From contig CACJIM010000008.1 of assembly GCA_902593475.1 (NCBI GenBank), forward strand, positions 1 to 56,420: DNA of 56,420 nt. The letters run 5' to 3'. A model generated the notes under the pieces. It ran no database searches. It was not told the DNA's origin and saw only the letters and a program-made list of their open reading frames with translations. Below are positions 18,918 to 25,469 of the stretch, one piece after another; the stretch's first letter is position 1; every line of letters starts with the position of its first letter. This stretch comes from an uncultured Candidatus Actinomarina sp. (lineage in GTDB: Bacteria; Actinomycetota; Acidimicrobiia; Actinomarinales; Actinomarinaceae). The position numbers and the translations under genes are program-made.

Positions 18918-19925
18918 TTATGGATTTACAGTACCAATAACATTATCGATAAATTCATCTTCCACAATAGGAGGATCAAATGAACCACCAATTATCTCGT
19001 CAGTTCTTTGAGAGATTAAACTAGCAGTATCAGATGGGACATCAGAGGAAAGCTCATATAAAGAGACTAATCCTGTATCCATACCACCCCAGTATGCTTC
19101 TGCGACAAACTTATCATTTACAATAGACTCAACTACTTCAACATAGTACGGACCCCAGTCCCAGACAGGCGCTGTTACGAAGGCTCCAGGAGCAGCATCT
19201 TGTCCATATGCAGTATTGTAAGAAATCCATTTAGCACCAGCAGCTTCTGCCGCGATACCTGTCGATGGTGAATCTTGGTGTTGTGCAAGTACATCAACTC
19301 CAGTTTCAAGCAAAGCATTTGCAGCTTGTGTTTCAGCTTCAGGGCCAAACCAAGTAAATGTCCAAACAACTTCAACAGTTGCGTCTGGATTTACTTCTTT
19401 AACACCTGTAGCAAAAGCATTAATGCCTCTGATAACTTCAGGTATAGGGAACGCAGCGACATAACCTATTTTGTTTGATTCTGTCATTGCACCTGCCGCT
19501 AAGCCAGAAAGATATCTTGGTTGATACATTTTTCCGAAATAATTTCCAAAGTTTGTATCATTTTTAAGATAACCGGAACAATGTAAGAAAATGACATCAG
19601 GATATTCCTCTGCCATTTCAGCCATTGCATCTAAATAACCGAAAGTTGTTCCAAAAATTATATTGTAACCTTGTTCAATATAAGCTTCAGCAACTGTTCT
19701 GAATTCTGTAGCATCTTCTGGAACAAGCTCCGTATAAGCTGTTTCGATTCCAGTTTGTTCTACAAGATATTGTCTACCTACATCATGTGCTTGTGACCAG
19801 CCACCATCGTCTGCTGGACCTACATACACAAATGCAGCTTTGTAATCATCTACGTCTGCGGCTCCCCCGCAGGCCATAGCAAGAATACTGATAATAAGCA
19901 GGCCTACCGCCCAACTTCTTCGCAT
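18918..19925 (-). CDS. BMP-family substrate-binding lipoprotein of an ABC importer
   Basis: 335 residues. The N-terminus is a lipoprotein signal: two arginines, a hydrophobic stretch, and the lipobox LAMAC with Cys19 as the lipidation site, followed by a GGAADVDD linker. FVYVGPADDGGWSQAHDVGR is the start of a PnrA/BMP (basic membrane protein) type I binding fold, a family whose characterised members bind purine and pyrimidine nucleosides or related compounds. Aromatic residues, including HQDSPSTG and ISYNTAYG further on, would line the pocket. The gene has a full-consensus Shine-Dalgarno, unusual in this window, and leads the importer operon that runs towards pyrR. Confidence 0.93.
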   Translation of the reverse strand: MRRSWAVGLLIISILAMACGGAADVDDYKAAFVYVGPADDGGWSQAHDVGRQYLVEQTGIETAYTELVPEDATEFRTVAEAYIEQGYNIIFGTTFGYLDAMAEMAEEYPDVIFLHCSGYLKNDTNFGNYFGKMYQPRYLSGLAAGAMTESNKIGYVAAFPIPEVIRGINAFATGVKEVNPDATVEVVWTFTWFGPEAETQAANALLETGVDVLAQHQDSPSTGIAAEAAGAKWISYNTAYGQDAAPGAFVTAPVWDWGPYYVEVVESIVNDKFVAEAYWGGMDTGLVSLYELSSDVPSDTASLISQRTDEIIGGSFDPPIVEDEFIDNVIGTVNP

Positions 19926-19930
19926 CCTTA

Positions 19931-19954
19931 CCTCCTTTTCATACGATTAGTATA
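19931..19954 (-). promoter_or_regulatory. Promoter -10 (TATACT) and consensus Shine-Dalgarno for the BMP lipoprotein
   Basis: On the minus strand TATACT (19954-19949) is followed about 17 bases later by AAAGGAGG (19938-19931), perfectly complementary to the 16S rRNA end, five bases before the ATG. This is the clearest leadered promoter in the window and contrasts with the leaderless starts elsewhere, which suggests a need for very high translation of the binding protein. Confidence 0.6.
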
Positions 19955-20051
19955 GAACATGCTCAAGCTACGTCTTTTATTTTGAAGGTAAAAAATAATT
20001 AAATATTTTCTCTGCACTTTTTATTCTTTGATAAAATTAGCACTTACGAAA

Positions 20052-20513
20052 ATGGAAAAATTAATTTATACCTGGGAACAGCAAATTGATGACACAAATT
20101 TAATTTGTGCAAAAATTGAAGCAGATGGATTTAAACCAGATGTAATTGTTGGCATTAGTAGAGGAGGATTGATTCCTGGAGTAATGATATCTCATAAACT
20201 CAATATACCTTTTAAACCAGTACATGCTTCAACTAGGGACTTTCCACATTGGGAAAATTATCTTCCGAAATCCAATGATTCAAAAGTTTTAATTGTTGAT
20301 GATATATGTGACAGTGGTGAGACTTTTGAGCGATTATCAAATTATATTAAGGATAATATAAACCATGATTGCGATGTTCGTTTTTCAGCTTTGTGGTGGA
20401 ATAACGAATGTGATTTTGAGCCACATTATTACACAAGAGATTTAGCAAAAGACTCTGAACCGGTCTGGATTTTTTTTCCACACGAAAATTGGTGGGAAGG
20501 TTCAATTAGCTAA
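20052..20513 (+). CDS. Purine phosphoribosyltransferase, Gpt-like
   Basis: About 153 residues from the ATG at 20052; a TTG at 20028 would add eight residues but overlaps the TAAAAT hexamer (20032-20037) that probably drives transcription. The PRPP motif VLIVDDICDSGETF is clear, VGISRGGLIPGVMIS is the PRPP loop region, and the C-terminal WIFFPHENWW resembles the base-recognition end of xanthine-guanine phosphoribosyltransferases. It should convert guanine, xanthine or hypoxanthine to the nucleotide. It is divergent from the nucleoside-type importer, supporting a joint salvage role. Its end overlaps sufE convergently by twelve bases. Confidence 0.85.
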   Translation: MEKLIYTWEQQIDDTNLICAKIEADGFKPDVIVGISRGGLIPGVMISHKLNIPFKPVHASTRDFPHWENYLPKSNDSKVLIVDDICDSGETFERLSNYIKDNINHDCDVRFSALWWNNECDFEPHYYTRDLAKDSEPVWIFFPHENWWEGSIS

Positions 20514-20915
20514 TTTTTGAGAAAATTCCTTTATGGTCTTTAACATACTAAAGGCACCATTTCTTCTAGCAGGACTCAAGATTACACCTAACTCAAATTC
20601 TTCCATTAGATCAATTTCTGAATTTACAATATCTTTTGGCGCTTCGTCAGAATAGATTGATGCAATTAACGTTACAAGTCCCTTTGCTATCAATGCATCT
20701 GAGTCACTTTTGAAATATAATTTATTTTCTTTTTCTTCTGGTACTAGCCAGACTTGACTCTGACACCCATTTACTTTAAATTCATCAATTCTTAATTCTG
20801 TTGGGAAATCTTCACTTTTCTTGGCTTGTTCAATTAAGTATTGATATTTTTCTTGTGGGTTTGGAAATAATGCTAGAGTTTTTTTATACTCTTCAACTTT
20901 TTCTTGAATGCTCAT
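20502..20915 (-). CDS. sufE: Cysteine desulfuration protein SufE
   Basis: 137 residues. VNGCQSQVWL carries the conserved sulfur-acceptor cysteine (Cys51 of E. coli SufE) and LSPARRNG is the second SufE/CsdE signature. SufE takes persulfide sulfur from SufS and passes it to SufBCD. Many Gram-positive bacteria and actinobacteria use SufU instead, so the SufE form is worth noting. It follows sufS by one base, in a sufC-sufS-sufE operon located some 15 kb from sufBD. Confidence 0.95.
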   Translation of the reverse strand: MSIQEKVEEYKKTLALFPNPQEKYQYLIEQAKKSEDFPTELRIDEFKVNGCQSQVWLVPEEKENKLYFKSDSDALIAKGLVTLIASIYSDEAPKDIVNSEIDLMEEFELGVILSPARRNGAFSMLKTIKEFSQKLAN

Positions 20916-20916
20916 T

Positions 20917-22137
20917 TTAAGTTAATAATTTTATGCTTTCTTCTATAGCATTGGATAAGATATCAAAATCTTCTTCATCATTATAGATATAGCCTGTAGC
21001 TCTAAATGTAGCATCAAGGTTTAATTTTCTATGAAATGGCTGAACACAATGATGTCCTGCTCTTACTGCTACACCAAAAGTGTCTAGCATTAAGGAGATA
21101 TCTGTTGCATGGACGCCATCTACACTCATTGCAAAAGTACAGCCAGCTAGTTTAGAGTTTGTATGGATAATATTTAAACCATCTATGTTTCCTAATTTAT
21201 TCTTTGCATATTCTCGAAGATCATCAGAATGTTTTTGAACATTATTCATATCTAGGTTGAATAAATAATCAACTGCTGCTCCAAGGCCTATTGCCTCAAC
21301 ATATGGAGGTGTACCAGCTTCAAATTTATGAGGAATCGGAGCCCAAGTAGCTGTATCGTAAAAAACTTCTTCAATCATATCGCCACCTCCATAAACAGGA
21401 TCTAAATTTTCTAGAAGCTCTTTTCGACCCCAAACTACTCCAATACCAGTTGGTCCGAGCATTTTATGACCTGAAACACACAGAAAATCTATCCCAAGAT
21501 CTTGTACATCAATTTTTCTATGAGGAACAAGTTGAGCGCCATCAACAATGTAAACTGCATCAGTTTTATCTTTTACAAGGGAATTTATTTTTTTAATGTC
21601 AGGCAGCATTCCTGATATATTTGATTCACCTACTATTGATACAACTTTTGTGTTTTTATTTAAAAGGCTTTCAAGATGATCAAAATCTAATTCAAATGAT
21701 TCGGACACATTTATATAATTAATTTTCAAATTGTATTTTGCAGCAGCCATTTGCCATGGAATTATATTCGCATGATGCTCAATTTCTGAAAGTATTATTT
21801 CATCTCCTGCATTTAAATCTTTACAAATCGAATTAGCTAAGAAATTAAATCCCTCAGTACATCCTTTTGCAAAAATTATTTCATCTGAAGAGTATGCATT
21901 TATGAAGTTTTTTAATTTATTTCTTACTTCTTCATACTTAGCAGTGGTTTCAGAAGATAGCACATATGTTCCTCTATGAACGTTTGCATTCATGTTTGTA
22001 TAAACATTTGTCATTTCATTGATTACTGAATTTGGTTTTTGTGAAGTTGCACCAGAGTCTAGATAAGTAAGCCTTTTTCCATTTATTTCTCTATCGAATA
22101 TTGGAAAATCTTTTTTTAAATCACTTACTTTTATCAT
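20917..22137 (-). CDS. sufS: Cysteine desulfurase SufS
   Basis: 406 residues, group II (SufS/CsdA) class V aminotransferase fold. The PLP lysine lies in SGHKMLGPTGIG, and RAGHHCVQPFHRKL contains the catalytic cysteine in the short-loop RxGHHCxxP context typical of SufS. It mobilises sulfur from cysteine as a persulfide for Fe-S assembly. Its ATG overlaps the second sufC stop by four bases, and sufE follows after one base, so the three are translationally coupled. Confidence 0.96.
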   Translation of the reverse strand: MIKVSDLKKDFPIFDREINGKRLTYLDSGATSQKPNSVINEMTNVYTNMNANVHRGTYVLSSETTAKYEEVRNKLKNFINAYSSDEIIFAKGCTEGFNFLANSICKDLNAGDEIILSEIEHHANIIPWQMAAAKYNLKINYINVSESFELDFDHLESLLNKNTKVVSIVGESNISGMLPDIKKINSLVKDKTDAVYIVDGAQLVPHRKIDVQDLGIDFLCVSGHKMLGPTGIGVVWGRKELLENLDPVYGGGDMIEEVFYDTATWAPIPHKFEAGTPPYVEAIGLGAAVDYLFNLDMNNVQKHSDDLREYAKNKLGNIDGLNIIHTNSKLAGCTFAMSVDGVHATDISLMLDTFGVAVRAGHHCVQPFHRKLNLDATFRATGYIYNDEEDFDILSNAIEESIKLLT

Positions 22138-22859
22138 AAGTATGACTCGTACCCCTCTTTTTCAAGTTTTTCAGACAACTCTACACCACCAGATTCAACA
22201 ATTGCTCCATCAACAAAAACATGTACAAAATCAGGTCTTATATATTCCAAAAGTCTCTGATAGTGTGTTACGACTAAATATCCTTTATCATCAGTTTTCA
22301 ATTTACTTACACCTTCACCAACAACTTTTAATCCATCTACATCCAATCCTGAATCGGTTTCATCTAAAACTGCAAGCTTAGGTTTCAACACTGCTAGTTG
22401 CAGAATTTCATTCCTTTTTCTTTCTCCACCTGAAAAACCTTCATTTAAGTACCTATCAGCGAAATCTGCAGACAAGCCTAACTGTTCCATAGCTTCGGCA
22501 ACTTTTAATCTAAGTTCAAGTGTCGTATATTCAGTTTCTTCAATATTAGTTAATGCAGTTTTGAGCATATTTACTATTGTGACTCCTGGAATTGATTCCG
22601 GATATTGAAATGCAAGAAACATTCCTAATTTTGCTCTGTTATCTACTGGTTCTTCAGTGATATCCTCACCTTCAAATATTACAGATCCTTCAGTAACCTC
22701 ATAAACTGGATTACCCATAACTACATTTGCCAAGGTAGATTTACCAGAACCATTAGGCCCCATAATTGCATGTACTTCACCAGGGTTAATTTTTAAGTCA
22801 ACACCCTTTAAAATTTCAGTACCATCAACTTCTGCGTGTAAATTTTTAATTTCTAACAT
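22134..22859 (-). CDS. sufC: Fe-S assembly ATPase SufC, second copy
   Basis: About 241 residues from the ATG at 22859; a TTG-type start at 22889 adds ten residues but would include the promoter. Walker A MGPNGSGKST, Q-loop FQYPE, signature FSGGERKRNE, Walker B LAVLDETDSGLD and VTHYQR are all intact and closer to canonical actinobacterial SufC than the copy at 4497. It lies in front of sufS and sufE rather than beside sufB and sufD. Possible roles are partner of the first copy in a mixed SufC pair or the main ATPase of the scaffold. A -10 element seven bases before the ATG implies a leaderless mRNA. Confidence 0.94.
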   Translation of the reverse strand: MLEIKNLHAEVDGTEILKGVDLKINPGEVHAIMGPNGSGKSTLANVVMGNPVYEVTEGSVIFEGEDITEEPVDNRAKLGMFLAFQYPESIPGVTIVNMLKTALTNIEETEYTTLELRLKVAEAMEQLGLSADFADRYLNEGFSGGERKRNEILQLAVLKPKLAVLDETDSGLDVDGLKVVGEGVSKLKTDDKGYLVVTHYQRLLEYIRPDFVHVFVDGAIVESGGVELSEKLEKEGYESYL

Positions 22860-22866
22860 AACATCT

Positions 22867-22872
22867 ATGTTA
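22867..22872 (-). promoter_or_regulatory. -10 hexamer TAACAT, leaderless start of sufC-sufS-sufE
   Basis: The minus strand reads TAACAT, seven bases, then ATG at 22859. It is part of a short divergent promoter region shared with the acyl-CoA dehydrogenase gene. Confidence 0.5.
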
Positions 22873-22923
22873 ATTATGATTTGAAACAAGTTAAATATGA
22901 TTAGCGAAATAAAAAATAAAAAT

Positions 22924-22929
22924 TACAAT
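22924..22929 (+). promoter_or_regulatory. -10 hexamer TACAAT, leaderless start of acyl-CoA dehydrogenase
   Basis: TACAAT, six bases (TAGATA), then ATG at 22936. No Shine-Dalgarno sequence fits before the start. Confidence 0.5.
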
Positions 22930-22935
22930 TAGATA

Positions 22936-24057
22936 ATGCAATTTACATTAAGTGAACTTCAAAACGAAATTAAAGAAAATTCAAATAAACTTTTAAAAGA
23001 AAATATAGACCTTCTTGAAACAATCCAGAAAGTTGATGAAAACTGCAGAATCGATAAAAAAGTTTGGGATCTAGTTATCGAGCAAGGTTGGTTGGCCTTA
23101 GATGTTCCTGAGGAAGATGGTGGACTTGGTTTTTCTAATACTGATACAGCCATACTTTCTGAGGTTCTTGGTTACTATATGCCAATAATTCCAATTTTTA
23201 GCTCAGGTGTAGTTTTCAAACACATCTTAATGAATTCAAAAAAGGAAAAAAAAGACGAGTTATTACCTGAAATTATAAGTGGTGAAAAAATTGGTACATT
23301 TGCTGTATATGAAAGTGATAAATACGAAATTGATCAAGACACCTTAAACACACAGCTAACTACTACTGATTCAGGTTATATTCTTAGTGGAAACAAAAAA
23401 TACGTTATGTTTGGAGATGTTTCTGATTACATTGCTGTTTTAGCAAAACATGAAGACGGATATAAATTTGTTTTAGTTTCTTCTGGCTCTGAAGGAGTAA
23501 CAATTAAAGAAACCACTTCTCTTGATCAAACACGACCAATGTGTGAAGTTGAAATGTCTGATGTTGCATTAGATAGTGATGCGGTTTTAATTGAATTAGA
23601 TGCTGAGTTATCTGAATGGAATAAAGTTAAAAATATTGCACTTGGCTACTTAGCGATGGAGCAAGTAGGTGCATCTCAGGCATGTTTAGATATGTCTACC
23701 CTGTATGCAAAGGAGAGGATACAATTTGGAAGACCAATTGGTTCTTTTCAAGCTATTCAACATATATGCGCCAACATGCTTATGCATTTGGAAAGTGCAA
23801 AATCTGTAGCTTATAGTGCAGTTAGAGTTGATTATTCAGACGATGTAGAGACTGAAATGAGTTCAATGCTTGCCAAATCATATTGTTCTGAAGTTTTTAA
23901 TAAAATTGCTGGTGACAATATTCAAGTTCATGGTGGTATTGGATTTACCTGGGAACATCCAGCACATTTATATTTTAAAAAAGCTAAGTCAGATTCACTC
24001 TTATTAGGAACTCCTAAATTAGCAAGAGATAAAATAGCAGAACTACTTAACCTTTAA
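22936..24057 (+). CDS. Acyl-CoA dehydrogenase family protein
   Basis: 373 residues, normal for this FAD-dependent family that introduces a 2,3-double bond in acyl-CoA thioesters and passes electrons to ETF. The C-terminal domain has YAKERIQFGRPIGSFQAIQH, the conserved FAD/dimer region, and IQVHGGIGFTWEHPAHLYFK, where the GGIGFTWE motif binds the FAD adenine side. The N-terminal helical domain (EQGWLALDVPEEDGGLGF) is also typical. The chain-length class cannot be assigned from sequence alone; the catalytic glutamate position is not obvious by eye, so some members of this subgroup may act on other substrates. It is followed after one base by a small unknown gene. Confidence 0.9.
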   Translation: MQFTLSELQNEIKENSNKLLKENIDLLETIQKVDENCRIDKKVWDLVIEQGWLALDVPEEDGGLGFSNTDTAILSEVLGYYMPIIPIFSSGVVFKHILMNSKKEKKDELLPEIISGEKIGTFAVYESDKYEIDQDTLNTQLTTTDSGYILSGNKKYVMFGDVSDYIAVLAKHEDGYKFVLVSSGSEGVTIKETTSLDQTRPMCEVEMSDVALDSDAVLIELDAELSEWNKVKNIALGYLAMEQVGASQACLDMSTLYAKERIQFGRPIGSFQAIQHICANMLMHLESAKSVAYSAVRVDYSDDVETEMSSMLAKSYCSEVFNKIAGDNIQVHGGIGFTWEHPAHLYFKKAKSDSLLLGTPKLARDKIAELLNL

Positions 24058-24058
24058 A

Positions 24059-24262
24059 TTGAAAAGATTAGATAGATTCGAAAATTCTAGATTTGTCGGA
24101 TATAGAAAAAATATGAAAGTTTACGATTGTGACAACGAAGAACAATTTGAGAAATTAACGACTTTGACTAATAAAGTTGACTACATCAAATTAAATCTTA
24201 TTCAGTCATTTTCACCAGATAATATTGATGAAGCAAAAAATAGAGGTTTTAAACCTGCCTAA
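24059..24262 (+). CDS. Small hypothetical protein following acyl-CoA dehydrogenase
   Basis: 67 residues, TTG start one base after the dehydrogenase stop, which suggests translational coupling. The protein is soluble and charged, with RFVGYRKNMKVYDCDNEEQF in the middle and no recognisable enzyme motif or membrane segment. I do not recognise the family. The coding pattern looks genuine: it fills the space exactly to the convergent hydrolase, overlapping its end by fourteen bases, like other convergent pairs here. It may work with the dehydrogenase, but this rests on position only. Confidence 0.6.
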   Translation: MKRLDRFENSRFVGYRKNMKVYDCDNEEQFEKLTTLTNKVDYIKLNLIQSFSPDNIDEAKNRGFKPA

Positions 24263-25238
24263 TTTTCTCCCAGTAATTTATGTCTGAATTTAAGACGTGT
24301 TTAATTAAACCTTTGTTTTCTAAATAAATTAAATGAGCCATAGTTTCTTGAAATGCAAGCCTTAGGTTTAATTCATCAAGTTTCCTTGGAAAAAGTAAAT
24401 TTACAATCTCCCAGCCGGAAAATTTTGAGTTCCCGATGAGATTGATGATTTTATCAGATCTTTTTTTGTGATGAAGTTGCATTTGTTCAATACGTGAATA
24501 AGGTTTTTCAATTAAAGCACCATGACCAGGAGCAATTAATTTTTGTTCTAAGTTGTATACTTTATCAAGTGATGAGGTGTATTTTTCTAACATATCATCT
24601 CCAGCATCTTCTAAAGGAATAAATGGAGTTATTTTTGGAAGGATATGATCACCAGAAAATAATATTTGAGATGGATTATCAAGAATTGAGATTTCTGTTC
24701 TATCGTGACCAGGGGTAAATATAATTTCAATATTTCTATTTACATTTTTTATATTTCCTTCTTCAAGTAAAACGTCTGGTTTTGATATTTTTCCTGCATA
24801 AGTTGGGGTTTCTATTTGGTCAATATCATCTAAGAAACTTTTAGGAGCACCTTCTTTTTTTGCATATTCTTTAAGTTTTTTAAACCTAATTGACCAGTCG
24901 TTATAACCTTCTATAAATTCCACTGAATTTTTATATAACGCAAATGGTATATCTTTTTCTCTAAGTGTTGAAGATAAACCTATATGGTCAGAGTGCATAT
25001 GTGTACCAATTAATAGTTTTATATTTTCATATGACAAACCAAATGACTTCATTTTGGTTTCTAGTAATTCTTGATATTCACTTCCATTAACTCCACAATC
25101 AATCATCACATACCCATCTTTTTCTTCAATAAAATAAACATTTACAAAACCAGGAGAGCTCCACGGAAGCTCCATTGGGATATGTATTATGCCGTGTTGT
25201 AGATTAAAGTTTTTCAATTCTAAAAAGTTAATAGCCAA
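24249..25238 (-). CDS. MBL-fold (metallo-beta-lactamase superfamily) hydrolase
   Basis: 329 residues. GTHMHSDHIG is the HxHxDH dinuclear metal motif (about residues 79-86), FTPGHDRTEI gives the next metal histidine and LFSGDHILP the bridging aspartate, so the active site is complete. A C-terminal helical extension of about 80 residues resembles the glyoxalase II-like/LACTB2-type subgroup. The probable role is hydrolysis of a thioester or similar bond; the substrate is unknown. The TTG start at 25238 lies inside the 28-codon reading frame in front, so translation is probably coupled; an ATG 21 codons further in is a possible alternative. Confidence 0.85.
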   Translation of the reverse strand: MAINFLELKNFNLQHGIIHIPMELPWSSPGFVNVYFIEEKDGYVMIDCGVNGSEYQELLETKMKSFGLSYENIKLLIGTHMHSDHIGLSSTLREKDIPFALYKNSVEFIEGYNDWSIRFKKLKEYAKKEGAPKSFLDDIDQIETPTYAGKISKPDVLLEEGNIKNVNRNIEIIFTPGHDRTEISILDNPSQILFSGDHILPKITPFIPLEDAGDDMLEKYTSSLDKVYNLEQKLIAPGHGALIEKPYSRIEQMQLHHKKRSDKIINLIGNSKFSGWEIVNLLFPRKLDELNLRLAFQETMAHLIYLENKGLIKHVLNSDINYWEKIRQV

Positions 25239-25306
25239 GCACCAAATGCTGCAAGTATCAATAAACCTGTCAAAAGAGAAGCAATTATTAAATGTCTTGT
25301 CTGCAT
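25220..25306 (-). CDS. 28-residue single-span membrane micropeptide upstream of the MBL hydrolase
   Basis: The peptide begins MQTRHLIIASLLTG and is one short basic N-terminus followed by a hydrophobic helix of about 20 residues ending in AWLLTF. Its ATG at 25306 is six bases after TAGAAT (25313-25318 on the complementary strand), the leaderless pattern seen at other operon-leading genes, and the reading frame overlaps the TTG start of the hydrolase by nineteen bases. It could be a real small membrane protein or simply a coupling leader peptide. It is too short for ordinary gene calling and is not recognised. Confidence 0.55.
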   Translation of the reverse strand: MQTRHLIIASLLTGLLILAAFGAWLLTF

Positions 25307-25341
25307 AGTTACATTCTACTTAAATATAAAACAATCCTAAT

Positions 25342-25358
25342 TTTGAACTTTGTTCAAA
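25342..25358. promoter_or_regulatory. Inverted repeat TTTGAAC-TTT-GTTCAAA, possible operator
   Basis: A perfect seven-base inverted repeat around three T residues lies in the gap between the divergent micropeptide and lpd genes. Symmetry and place suit a dimeric repressor or activator; no family is assigned. Confidence 0.4.
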
Positions 25359-25380
25359 CTTTAGTAAATTTAAGTGTGAC

Positions 25381-25469
25381 GATAACTATTATCATTTTTC
25401 TTGGGAACCCCTTGTAAAAGTGTAGTTATTATCTCGATTGGATAGAAACCCTATCTAGAAAGAGGTAAT
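25381..25469 (+). promoter_or_regulatory. Promoter and 5' leader of the 2-oxoacid dehydrogenase operon
   Basis: From left to right: a Fur-box-like palindrome (GATAA-CTA-TTATC at 25381-25393); GGGAAC at 25403-25408 and GTTA from 25425, spaced 16 bases, resembling -35/-10 elements used by mycobacterial ECF sigma factors such as SigE and SigH; an alternative TATTAT at 25427; an eight-base imperfect hairpin (arms 25438-25445 and 25451-25458) abutting the Shine-Dalgarno AGAAAGAGG at 25457-25465; then the TTG start of lpd. This is one of the few leadered, structured starts in the window, so regulation is likely. The sigma factor and Fur readings are hypotheses. Confidence 0.4.

Noticed and set aside
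25381-25399. A definite Fur box
   Set aside because: Only 14 of 19 positions agree and AT-rich sequence gives chance matches; kept as a possibility within the promoter entry, not as a firm call.
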